Of a stretch of 64,000 nt of DNA, positions 1 to 11,100 are shown piece by piece (within the stretch, counting starts at the first letter, position 1; each line of letters starts with the position of its first letter). The position numbers were made by a program, and so were the translations under genes. Source of the stretch: Conchocele bisecta (Eukaryota > Mollusca > Bivalvia > Lucinida > Thyasiridae). Location of the stretch: positions 108,207,370 through 108,271,369 of the forward strand of contig CM055266.1 in the NCBI GenBank assembly GCA_029237695.1. Reading direction: 5' to 3'. The notes under the pieces were generated by a model. That model was not told the origin of the DNA. It ran no database searches and saw only the letters and a program-made list of their open reading frames with translations.

Positions 1-85
1 TAGAAAATTGAACAGTGCAGACTGTGTAGATGCACAGACTGATCGCGATCTACACCGGTCACAAACCCAATAATCCACATTCATC
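1..85. repeat. Fragment of 'GATCTGCACTG' fold-back MITE (family M)
   Basis: The stretch has the paired blocks typical of a family seen many times in this window: a 'gaacagtgcag' block, a 'gatcgcgatctacac' block and a 'ggtcacaaacccaataa' tail. Other copies lie at 14826-14990, 18966-19082, 24575-24795, 26645-26757 and 58437-58738. No coding potential. Confidence 0.6.
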
Positions 86-171
86 AATATTTTCTTCAGT
101 TATATCAATACAAGACATTTAATAATAAGTGTGATGATGTACCCCCTCAAAAACCGAAAATAACGAAAATT

Positions 172-706
172 AAAACAAGAAATGCGTCTGTCGAACGCGG
201 ATGCCACCTGCAGCATATTTGAGAAACTGACAAATTGGTTAACCGAAAAGTGTGACGGACAGACGGACAGATGGGACGGACGGACGGACGGTTCAAACAT
301 TCGGTATTTATGAGGCACCGCTATATAAAAGATCAAAGGGTTAGCTCCTAAATATCAAAGTGTTAGCTCCTAAATTTATGAGGCACCGACAATATCAAAG
401 AGATCAAAGGTTACTAACCCTAACCATAACTCCTAAACCCCGTATGTTTGCCCGGACGGACGGACAGACGGACGTTCTTACAGTACTATACTTATGTGAC
501 TTATCACATGTTAAATATTAGCCACATAAAACGATTTTTAGCCACATAAAAGGATTTTTTAGGTGGCTAATTGTAACCAACCCTATCCTTTACCAAGTCC
601 ATAACCCTGTGGGACTAGCCACATAAGTACCCTAATGTGTGCCCGGACAGACGGACGGTCCAAACACTATATGCCACCCGTTTCTTCGAAACCCGGTGGC
701 ATAAAA
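172..706 (+). mobile_element. Helentron-like/pearl element, family A, copy 1 (with inserts)
   Basis: It begins with the block 'aagaaatgcgtctgtcga', then a GGAC/AGAC microsatellite, and ends in the hairpin formed by 'atgccaccc' and 'gggtggcat' followed by ATAAAA. Full short copies are at 1808-1966 and 47503-47657 (about 160 bp). Here the microsatellite is interrupted twice: by a 'tttatgaggcacc' segment (about 292-457) and by a TIR element (474-648). Structure (body, microsatellite, 3' hairpin, no ORF) matches the bivalve pearl / Helentron-associated non-autonomous elements; that class assignment is inference. Confidence 0.6.
474..648. mobile_element. Small TIR element W, copy 1, inside a GGAC microsatellite
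   Basis: Termini 'tacttatgtg' and 'cacataagta' are inverted repeats around about 150 bp. The element lies between two GGAC runs of the surrounding family A element. A nearly identical copy lies at 18352-18530 inside the GGAC run of a different family. Confidence 0.6.
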
Positions 707-995
707 ACATGTAAATTTGGGTAAGCTACAGAAAATGTGGATGATGACATAATTGTATAAAGTTCCAAACCAATCTTACTTACTGTACGATATAATAGGT
801 TGCAGAAAACATGCAAATCTAGAAGAGACGGATGGACAAACCGGGTGGACAAGGATTAACAAACAACAGCTTAACATACCTGCTTAATGGATAGAAACAA
901 AATTGCTACCTCGCTACGATCTCGTAGATACACTTATCGGAGGCAAATGATTGTAGCTACATAATGGACACTTCATGTTCGTCAATTAAGTTATT

Positions 996-1574
996 GTTTC
1001 ACAAAACCTGCCCAAATGTTACGGACATATTCCACCATGTAAAAACAATATTTTTTTTTATATTACCGCAATATTAATATTAAATTTTAGCAATATTAAA
1101 GAATGAGCCTTTTTATTTCGTGAAATAAGCTCCAATATTGATTTTATTGCGAAATGTTTTTTTCCCCATGTTAAATCCTCAAATTGATAATGACATGATG
1201 TCTATGGGGATTTAACACGGGTAAAATTTTCTAATTTCAGAAATAGCGACAAATTTTCAAAATTTAACTTTTGTTTTCTTAGTTAGATTAGTTCCAAGGG
1301 AACTAATCTAACTCAGAAAACAAAAGTTAAATTTTGAAATTATCTAGCCAGGTTTCAGAGTAATTTTCCAAAATGTTTTGTTTTTCGACTCCACCCCCCA
1401 ATGTTAAATTCCCATAGAAAAATCGTTTTTCGTAATAAAATACATATTTGAACAACTTTCATGGAATGAAAAGAAAGCTCATTCATAAATTTTGATCAAA
1501 TTTAATATTATCGAAAAAGAAATATGTTTTTGCATTGTTTATATGGCCGTAAATTTGGGCTGGTTTCGAGAAAC
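996..1574. mobile_element. TIR element H, copy 1 (diverged)
   Basis: Starts 'gtttcacaaaacctgccc' and ends with the inverted counterpart 'ggctggtttcgagaaac'. Each arm carries 'ttacgg' plus an A/T-rich block. A central block 'tctatggggatttaac' is shared with the better preserved copy at 12511-13084. No transposase ORF. Confidence 0.65.
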
Positions 1575-1608
1575 AGGTGATAGGTCTTACAAGCAGACTT
1601 ACAAACAT

Positions 1609-2054
1609 CTGTAGCCGATCTCATAAAAATTGCAAAGTATACTTATCTAGCAAAGTATACTTTGAGGGAGTAATCATTTATTTTTCCCGAAATGCTTTAT
1701 TTCATATAGAACTAACGACTGCATATATTTGATGTCAGATTAAAAGTATGCAGAATTATTATACTGAATGTATTACATTATCATGTGAGAATGAAATTAA
1801 TTCAGTATAAAACAAGAAATGCGTCTGTCGAACGCGGATGCCACCTGCAGCATATTTGAGAAACTGTGACAAAGTGGTTAACCGAAAAGTGTGACGGACG
1901 GACAGACGGACAGACGGACGGTCCAAACACTATATGCCACCCGTTTCTTCGAAACCAGGTGGCATAAAAATTTAATAAATTTATCTTAATTTCTCCCTCA
2001 AAGTATACTTTGCTAGTAAAGTATACTTCGCAATGTTGGTGAAATAGGCTACTG
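1609..2054. mobile_element. MITE family G, copy 1, split by a family A element
   Basis: Both ends carry paired AAAGTATACTTT motifs and end in 'gtagcc' / 'ggctac'. The internal sequence is interrupted at 1808-1966 by a family A element. Intact relatives: 23141-23436 and 61520-61829; another interrupted copy: 32936-33945. Confidence 0.8.
1808..1966 (+). mobile_element. Helentron-like element, family A, copy 2
   Basis: A short complete copy: 'aagaaatgcgtctgtcga' start, GGAC/AGAC run at about 1895-1920, and 3' hairpin 'atgccaccc...ggtggcat' followed by A-rich sequence. It is inserted into MITE G, whose sequence resumes directly on both sides. Confidence 0.75.
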
Positions 2055-2133
2055 GTCTCATGACCAAACATCAAGATTAATGACTATAGCAAATGAACAA
2101 ACTTCTTCAAGAGTGCTCATCAATATCTATATA

Positions 2134-2489
2134 TAATTCCAGCACAAACATATTTACACAATTCCCTAACATTTGATTGGCCTGTAGCAAGTCTCTGTCC
2201 AAAATTTATATTCCAGTAAACTCCCAAGCCGAACTACTTTCCGTAACCGTGAGGCACAGTTAAAATAATTCTTAAGAAAACGGAAAACAAACACATTTTC
2301 TTGATGAATTTATTTCAAATGCTGGAATTATAAGGAATGAATGGCCTTTTTGTGGAATTTATCGGGGATATAAACTTGGAAAAGTCGCGGGAATACTGGA
2401 TGAGGCCTTCCGGCCTTCGTCCAGTATTCCCGTGACTTTTCCAAGTTTATACCCCGATAAATTCCACAAAAAGGCCATTCATTCCTATA
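2134..2489. mobile_element. Fold-back element I, copy 1
   Basis: A near-perfect palindrome (2335-2489) has arms beginning 'gaatgaatggcctttttgtg' around a short 'ggccttccggcc' centre. It is preceded by a single-copy flank containing 'tcacggttacggaaagtag' in reverse. The same palindrome-plus-flank arrangement recurs at 26062-26495 and 28554-28890. Confidence 0.8.
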
Positions 2490-2664
2490 GTATATTTCTC
2501 TCTGCATATTACATAATCGGGGTACAATGCAAAGCTTTGACGTGCTTGAGTATTAATAGTGTTCTGTGTAAAATTAAATAAAACAATAATAAAAATAATG
2601 TTGTTCAACATTTCTGCTGCTGTCAGGGTTATGTTAAATATGCAACTTTAACATGGCCAATTTG
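2490..2664. other. A/T-rich spacer
   Basis: Nothing recognisable between the fold-back element and the start of the minisatellite. Confidence 0.5.
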
Positions 2665-5600
2665 CGTCCGTGTCCGTGAATATTCGTGTAACTATGACCT
2701 GTTTACTAAACAAGTCGGTGTTCGTCAATATTTGTGTAACAACGGCCACGTTTACTAAACAAGTCGATGTTTGTGAATATTCGTGTAACAACAGCCTATT
2801 TACTATTTGATTTATTTATTGGTCTTTAACAGCTATTATAAAGGTCATTCACGGCCGGGCTAACAGGTTCCTATTTACTAATCAAGTCGATGTCCATGAA
2901 TATTCGTGTAGTAAGAGCCTATTTACTATTATAAAACAAGTCTGTGTCCGTGAATATTTGTGTAACAACGGCCTATTTACTAAACAAGTCAGTGTTTGTG
3001 AATATTCATGGAGCAACGGCCTATTTACTAAACAAGTCAGTGTTTGTGAATAGTCAGTGTTTGTGAATATTCATGGAGCAACGGCCTATTTACTAAACAA
3101 GTCAGTGTTTGTGAATATTCATGGAGCAACGGCCTATTTACTAAACAAGTCAGTGTTTGTGAATATTCATGGACAACGGCCTATTTACTAAACAAGTCGG
3201 TGTTTGTGAATATTCATGGGGACAAGGCCTAATTAAACAGTCGGTGTTTGGTTGAAAATATTCAATGGAAACAACGGCCTACTTTAAACAAGTCGGTTGT
3301 TTGTGAAATTCATGGAGCCACGCCTTTTATACTAAACAAGTCGTTTGTTTGTGGAATATTCTTGGACAACGGCCTATTTACTAAACAAGTCGGTGTTTGT
3401 GAATATTCATGGACAACGGCCTATTTAATAAACAAGTCGGTGTTTGTGAATATTCATGGAACAACGGCCTATTTACTAAACAAGTCGGTGGTTTGGAATA
3501 TTCATGAGCAACGGCCTATTTACTAAAACCAATCGGTGTTTGTGATATTCATGACAACGGGCCCTTTACTAAACAAGTCCCCCCCGTGTTGTTTGAATAT
3601 TCATGGAACAACGCCAATTTTACTAATTAAAAACTCAAGTTTGTTTGAATAATTCATGGAGCAACGGCCTCTTTACTAAACAAGTCGGTGTTTGTGAATA
3701 TTCATGGACAACAGCCTATTTACTAAACAAGTCGGTGTTTGTGAATATTCATGGAGCAATGGCCTATTTACTAAACAAGTCGGTGTTGGTGAATATTTAT
3801 GGAGCAACGGCCCATTTACTAAACAAGTCGGTGTTTGTGAATATTCATGGACAACGGCCTATTTACTAAACAAGTCAGTATTTGTGAATATTCATGGAAC
3901 AACGGCCTATTTACTAAACAAGTCCGTGTTTGTGAATATTTATGGACAACGGCCTATTTACTAAACAAGTCGTTTTGTGAATATTCATGACAACGGCTAT
4001 TTTACTAACAAGTCAGTGTATGTGAATATTCATGAACAACGGCCTATTTACTAAACAAGTCGGTGTTTGTGAATATTCATGGAGCAACGGCCTATTTACT
4101 AAACAAGTCTGTGTCCGTGAATATTCGTGTAACAACGGCCTATTTACTAAACAAGTCGGTGTTGTGAATCTTCATGAGCAACGGCCTATTTTACTAAACA
4201 TGTCGGTGTGTGAATATTTATGGACAACGGCCCCATTTACTAAACAAGTCGGTGTTTGTGATATTTTCATGGACAATGGCCTATTTACTAAACGTCAGTA
4301 GTTGGTGAATATTATGGAACAACGGCCTATTTATAACAATCCGGTGTTTGAATATTTATGGACAAGGCCATTTACTAAACAAGTCCGGTTTAGTGAATAT
4401 TCATGGAAACAACGCCTATTACTAGTCCCGTTTGTGAATATTCATGGACAACGGCCTACTACTACAGTCGGTGTTTGTGAATATTCATGGAGCAACGGCC
4501 TATTTTACTTAAACAAGTCTGTTGTGTGAATATTCGTGTAACAACGGCCTATTTACTAAACAAGTCGGTGTTTGTGAATATTCATGGAGCAACGGCCTAT
4601 TTACTAAACAAGTCGGTGTTTGTGAATATTCATGGAGCAACGGCCTATTTACTAAACAAGTCGGTGTTTGTGAATATTCATGGACAACGGCCTATTTACT
4701 AAACAAGTCAGTGTTTGTGAATATTCATGGACAACGGCCTATTTACTAAACAAGTCGGTGTTTGTGAATATTCATGGAGCAACGGCCTATTTACTAAACA
4801 AGTCAGTGTTTGTGAATAATCATGGACAACGGCCTATTTATTAAACAAGTCGGTGTTTGTGAATATTCATGGAACAACGGCCTATTTACTATTAAACAAA
4901 CAAGTCAGTGTTTGTGAATATTCATGGAGCAACGGCCTATTTACTAAACAAGTCAGTGTTTGTGAATATTCATGGTCAACAGCCTATTTACTAAACAAGT
5001 CGGTGTTTGTGAATATTCATGGAGCAATGGCCTATTTACTAAACAAGTCGGTGTTGGTGAATATTTATGGAGCAACGGCCTATTTACTAAACAAACGGGG
5101 TTTGGTGAATATTTCATGGAGCAACGGCCTATTTACTAAACAAGTGAGGTGTTTTGTGAATATCATAAAGGAGCAACGCCTATTTACTAAACAAGTCGTG
5201 TTTCCGTGAATATTCGTGGTAACAACGGCCTATTTACTAAACAAGTCGGGGTGTGAATATTCGTGTAACAACGGCCTATTTACTAAACAAGTCGGTGTTT
5301 GTGAATATTCATGGAGCAACGGCCTATTTACTAAACAAGTCGGTGTTTGTGAATATTCATGGAGCAACGGCCTATTTACTAAACAAGTCAGTGTTTGTGA
5401 ATATTTATGGAGCAATGGCCTATTTACTAAACAAGTCATGGAGCAACGGCCTATTTACTAAACAAGTCAGTGTTTGTGAATATTCATGGACGTCGTGTTT
5501 GTGAATATTCATTGAACCCAAAACGGCCCTATTTTACTAAACCAAGTCGTGTTTGTGAATATTCATGGCCAACGGCCTATTTACTAAACAAGTCGGGTTT

Positions 5601-8057
5601 GTGAATATTCATTGGAGCAACGCCCTATTTACTAAACAAGTCAGTGTTTGAATATTCAGGAGCAATGGCCCCCTATTTACTAAACAAGCAGTGTTTGTGA
5701 ATATTCAGGAGCAAACGGCCTATTTACTAAACAAGTCCGTTTGTTTGAAATATTCATGGAGCAACGCCTATTATACTAAAAAACAAGTCAGGTGTATGAA
5801 TATCATGGAAGGCAACGGCCTATTTACTAAAGGCTTAATATTACTAAACAAAAGTCGTGTTTGTGAATAATTCATGGAGCAACTGCCTATTTACTAAACA
5901 ATAGTGTTTGTGAATATTCATGGAGCAACGGCCTATTTACTAAACAAGTTTCTGTGTCCGTGAATATTCGTGGTAACAACGGCCTAATTTACTAAACAAG
6001 TCCCTTGTTTGTGAATTTATTCATTGAAGCAACGGCCTATATACTAAACAAGGTCGTTGTTGTTTGTGAATATTCCATGGAAGCAACATGGCCTATTTTA
6101 CTAAACAAGTCAGGTGTTTGGTTGAAATATTCAAATGGAGACAACGGTCCTATTTTACTAAACAAGTCAGGTGGTTTGTGAATATTTATGAGCAAGGGGC
6201 CTATTTACTAAACAAGGTCATGACAACGGCCTATTACTAAACAAGTCAGTGTTTGTGAATTTTATTCCATGGAAAGCGTCGGTGTTTGGTGAAATATTCA
6301 TGGAACAACGGCCATTTACTAAACAAGTCGGTTTTTGTTTGTGAATATTTCATGAGCAAACGCCCTATTTACTAAACAAGGTCCGGTTTTGTGAATTTAA
6401 TCATGGAAAGCAACGCCCTTAATTTACTAAACAAGGACAGTGTTTGTGAATATTACATGGAGCCAATGGCCTATTTATCTAAACAAGTCAGGTTTTGTTG
6501 AATATTCATGGAGCAACGGTCCTATTTTACTAAACAATCGTGTTTTTGGTGAATATTCATGGAGCAACGGCCTATTTACTAACAGTCAGTTTGTTTATGA
6601 ATAGTCCATGGAGCAACCCGGCCTATTTTTAAAAAAAAACTAAAGGCCTAATTTACTAAACAAGTCGGTTTAGTTGTGAATATTATCATGGAGCCAACGG
6701 CCTATTTATACTAAAAACCAAGTCCGGGTGTTTGTGAATATTCCATGGAGCAACGGCCTATTTCCAAAACTAGTCAAGTGTTGGTGAATTAATTCATGGA
6801 GCAACGGTCCTATTTACTAAACAAGTCAGGTGTTTTTTAATGAATATTCATGGAGCAACGGCCTATTTACTAAACAAGTCTTGTTTGACCATGAATTATT
6901 CATGAGCAAACGGCCTATTTTTTTTTTTTTACTAAACAATCCGGTGTTTGTGAATATTCAACGAGCCAACCCTATTTTACTAAACAAGTCAGTGGTTTTG
7001 TGAATATTCATGGGAAGCAACGGCCTATTTAACTAAACAAAGTCAGTTTTGTGAAATATTCCATGAACAACGGCCTATTTACTAAACAAGTCAAGTGTTC
7101 CCGTGAATTATTCATGGAGCAACGGCCCTAAACTTTACTAAACAAGTCGGTGTTTGGTGAATATTCATGGAGCAACGGCCTATTTACTAAACAACGTCGG
7201 TGTTTGTGAATAATTCATGGGGAGCAATCGGCCCTATTTTACTAAACAAAGTCGGCAGTGTTTGTGAATATTCATGGAGAGCAACGACCGGGCCTATTTA
7301 CTAAACAAGTCTGTGTCCGTGAATATTCGTGTAACAACGGCCTATTTACTAAACAAGTTGGTGTTAGTGAATATTTGTGTAACAACGGCCTATTTGCTAA
7401 ACAAGTCAGTGTTAGTGAATATTTGTGTAACAACGGCCTATTTATTAAACAAGTCAGTGTTAGTGAATATTCGTGTAACAACGGCCTATTTGCTAAACAA
7501 GTCGGTGTTAGTGAATATTTGTGTAACAACGGCCTATTTACTAAACCAGTCGGTGTTTGTGAATATTTGTGTAACAACGGCCTATTTGCTAAACGAGTCG
7601 GTGTTTGTGAATATTTGTGTAACAACGGCCTATTTACTAAACGAGTCGGTGTTTGTGAATATTTGTGCAACAACGGCCTATTTGCTAAACAAGTCGGTGT
7701 TACTGAATATTTGTGTAACAACGGCCTATTTGCTAAACAAGTCGGTGTTTGTGAATATTCGTGTAACAACGGCCTATTTACTAAACAAGTCAGTGTTAGT
7801 GAATATTTGTGTAACAACGGCCTATCTACTAAACAAGTCGGTGTTTATGAATATTCGTGTAACAACGGCCTATTTACTAAACAAGTCTGTGTCCGTGTCA
7901 TATAACAATGGCCTATTTACTATAAAACAAGTCAGTGTTTGTGAATATTCATGTAACAACGGCCTATTTACTAAACACATCGATGTCCATGAATATTCAT
8001 GTAAAAATGGCCTATTTACTAAACAAGTTGGTGTTTGTGAATATTTGCGTAACAATG
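2665..8057. repeat. 47-48 bp minisatellite array running into the last NCKIPSD exon
   Basis: About 110 head-to-tail units; each contains 'ggcctatttactaaacaagt' then 'cggtgtttgtgaatattc'. Two subtypes alternate: 'atggagcaac' units dominate the middle and 'gtgtaacaac' units dominate both ends. At 48 bp (16 codons) the clean stretch 7290-7890 stays open in several frames on both strands, which explains the long repetitive ORFs there; these look like artefacts, with no domain or non-repeat coding context. The middle (about 3200-7260) is riddled with single-base indels. A break at about 2805-2870 holds unrelated sequence. At 8057 the array enters exon 11 of NCKIPSD. Confidence 0.95.
2811..2820 (-). 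terminator. Possible poly(A) signal for NCKIPSD
   Basis: On the minus strand the array interruption carries overlapping AATAAA hexamers (AATAAATAAA). The normal array unit has no AATAAA, but some variant units do; the nearest one after the stop codon is at 7441-7446. Which signal is used cannot be told from sequence. Confidence 0.2.
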
Positions 8058-8197
8058 TCCTCGTCAGCCGTGATGCCATCTTCTTCGAGCTGTATCCGGT
8101 GCAAACATTCACTGAGCTCCTCAAACCTGTGCCTGTGCTCTGTGTAGTCCGAGTTCTGCAATATCAGCTGCATCAATTGCAGGTGGGACGTTCGAGT
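8012..8197 (-). CDS. NCKIPSD: NCKIPSD exon 11 (terminal)
   Basis: Acceptor TTCCAG precedes ACT (phase 0). The exon reads through 'EHRHRFEEL' and 'LHRIQLEEDG', which align to the conserved end of the leucine-rich domain, where human has EHRHR-like 'QHRHR'. From codon 48 on, the DNA is a minisatellite unit, so the protein ends 'IVTQIFTNTNLFSK' and a TAG at 8012-8014. The vertebrate protein continues about 15 residues further with an unrelated end. Either the array unit is the true end, or a weak donor inside this exon joins a further exon I could not find. Confidence 0.8.
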   Translation of the reverse strand, partial: TRTSHLQLMQLILQNSDYTEHRHRFEELSECLHRIQLEEDGITADEDIVTQIFTNTNLFSK

Positions 8198-11100
8198 CTG
8201 GAAGAACGAGAGATGTGGCTGAAGAAATGGAGCTTATGGTCGTCTAGCTGCTGACCCACAATCACACTTTATCCCATCAACAAAGTGCGTATGTGCTGTA
8301 AAACACGGTGCCGTGTAACATTTTTGATATCCTGTCAATACGACCTTACCACTGCGTATGAATATGTGCGGTGGTTGGGGTTATTTTTTTGCATTTTAAA
8401 GCCATTTGTAGATGTTGCCGGGATAAAAAGAATAGTAGGTTAGTGCCGTGAATGGGGAAAAATATCTGGCGCGGCACGGAAACGGGATGTGCTCGGCAGC
8501 CCATTCACGGCACTAACCTACTATTCTCTATACCACAGCCTTATATGAGACACGCCTCGTGATTTTGTACCTTCGGACATTGGCGTGATTTTATGAAATA
8601 CGTTGACAAAATTTACAATATTTTCCGTAAATGAAGTCAAAAGTTGACAAATTTTTCAGTGTACAAAATTTTGTCAACTTTTGACTTTATTATGAGACAA
8701 GCCATATGTTTTTGTACCCAAGAAGATGTGCGTTATCTCATGAAAAATATTTCCAAAACACGGATATTTTCTTTAAGTGATGTCCTGAGCAAATGCGGAA
8801 TAGAGCAAATGCGGAATAGAATTCCACATGATCAGTGGAAGAATGTAGGACTAGTTCGCCGTACGAAAAAGGGGGATAATTCTATAAGGATTTGAGGCGG
8901 AGTGAAATAGTTTGTGTTGCACACTGCAGCACTGGATGGTGGTCGCGTATGCAATGTATGAATTGGATCGGTGGAAAAATGTAGGACTAGTTCGACGTAC
9001 AAGCCAAAAATTGGGAATTTCGGAGTCGAAAAGGGGGATAACTCAGTAAGGATTTGAGGTAGAGTGATTTTTTTGTGTTACACACTGTGGGACATAATAG
9101 TAGTCATGTATGGGAAGTAGGAACTTGATCAGTGGGAAAATATACTGTCTGTTCTACGTTTTGACCATTAAACACATTAAATCAACCTCACAAATTGAAA
9201 TTCCATCAAATATTGACATGGGGCAAAAAGGAGTTGGGCGGTGATGGGAAGAGTTGAAAAAAGAACTTTTGGATATTGACTCTGAAATCTGGCTAGATAG
9301 CTTGGAAATGATGTGACCAAGAAAACATTTTTGAAAATTGGTCCACAAATACCAAAATTATTTTAAAATATATATTGTTGGCCCCCATGTCAAATTCCCA
9401 TAGGAAATTAATATTTATGGAATTTCATCAAATAAATAAATTTGGAGAGGGCGACCTTTTTGTACAAACATTTAAATATTTTTTAGATTTAATGTGTTTG
9501 TGTGTGTAGTGGTGAATTGCGCCACCAGTGAAGCACCGACCTTGTCGCCGGGCGATAGGTCAATGAGATGGCGCAGCACGATATCGAGGAGGACGCGGGC
9601 ATCGTTGGTGTACAGGACCCCCGACGTGGCTGGCCGGGCGTATAGATCCTGTAGGAACTTCATCACGGCGTCCGGCGGCCGCGGCTCATGCTCAAACATG
9701 TGTACCGGGTCCTCTATAACATACAGACACAATACCAAGCTCGTGTCATGTCAAGTTAACCAGGTGGATCTTGGGAATACACAGAAATTCTGAGGCTCAC
9801 TATATATGAGACATGCCATTTGATTTTGTACCTTCGGACATCTGAGTAATTTCATGAAATACAAAATTGACAACATATTTCATAAATTAAGTCAAATGTT
9901 GAAAAACTTTCAGAGTATATGCATGTATTTTGTCAACTTTTGATGCCATTTACGGAAAATATTGTAAATTTCATGAAATTACGCAGTTGTCCGAAGGTCC
10001 AAAATCACATGGCATGTCTCATATAGAACATGGTTGTGCCTGGAGTGAGCCCGGGGTAAATAGTGTTTCATCCAGTCTATTTTAGCATGGCGCTGAACCA
10101 TGCCTGAATTTTGTGGCGCCAAGTCTGGATTTGATGGCGCCATGCTGTCGAAAAAAACAACACATGCCAAAAAATAAAATTTACAACTTTTTTATTACAT
10201 TATTACAATTTGCTGAGACACCATTAGAGGCATTATTACTATTCAACAAAAGTTTTAAAGTCGGAATAACTTTTACTTGCATTCAACTTTTTCAACTTAG
10301 GCCATAAAAAGTATTGCTCTCAGATCACAGATGCTGCTTCATCAGAACTTTTTATTGTTATCGACAAACAAAAACATATTGTAAATTCACTGCATTATCG
10401 GTCAAAAACAGCAGCAAAGGCAAAATATGTTGAATCCAATCATGTCCGACGAAAATCTGGTGATTGTTCACATCTAAGATGCTACGGTAACTTTATTAAA
10501 CATATGTGAACCACGTTAACGGACGAGGAATGTTTCATGGTTATGTAGGGATATTTGTGTGTCACATTTATCAAAACATAGATCTAAACTATATTGGTCC
10601 GTAAGCGAGGCTTACGAAATACCGCCCGTGTGGGCCCAGGTACCCCTAAATATGTAAAAAAATCAAGTGTGTGGGCTTGTAACATTGACTCTGACCTTAG
10701 CGGTGGCGGCACGAACGTGAATTTGTTACAGGGTAGAGGTCCATTGGAGCAATGCGTGTGTGAAATGTGAAGCAGATCCGAGCAAGGAAATAGAAGTTAT
10801 AACAGATTTCTCTGATATTTAGTTTTGTAAAGAGACTACGTATGTGACCTTGACCTCGAGATCAGCGGGGATTTGTCACAGCATGATAGTAGAGCCTTAG
10901 AGGAATGCATGCATGAAATATTAAGAATGTTCGATGAAGTAAATAGAAGTTATAACATACTTCTCTGATGTTCAGTTTTGTAAAGAGACTAAGTATTTGA
11001 CCTTGACATCAGCGGGGGTTGGACGTTCGTGGATTTGGCACAGCATGGTAGTAGAGCCTTACAGGAATGCATGTGTGAAATATTAAGCATTTTAGATGTC

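Noticed and set aside
3248..5504. A set of 70-118 codon repetitive ORFs
   Set aside because: Same minisatellite, broken by indels; no coding evidence.
7290..7890. CRISPR-like direct repeats
   Set aside because: Units are contiguous with no unique spacers, and the genome is animal.
7258..8254. Long ORFs with a 16-residue repeat (326 and 215 codons on plus, 181 on minus)
   Set aside because: They come from a 48 bp tandem unit without stops in several frames and strands; there is no domain, and the plus-strand one ends antisense to a real exon.
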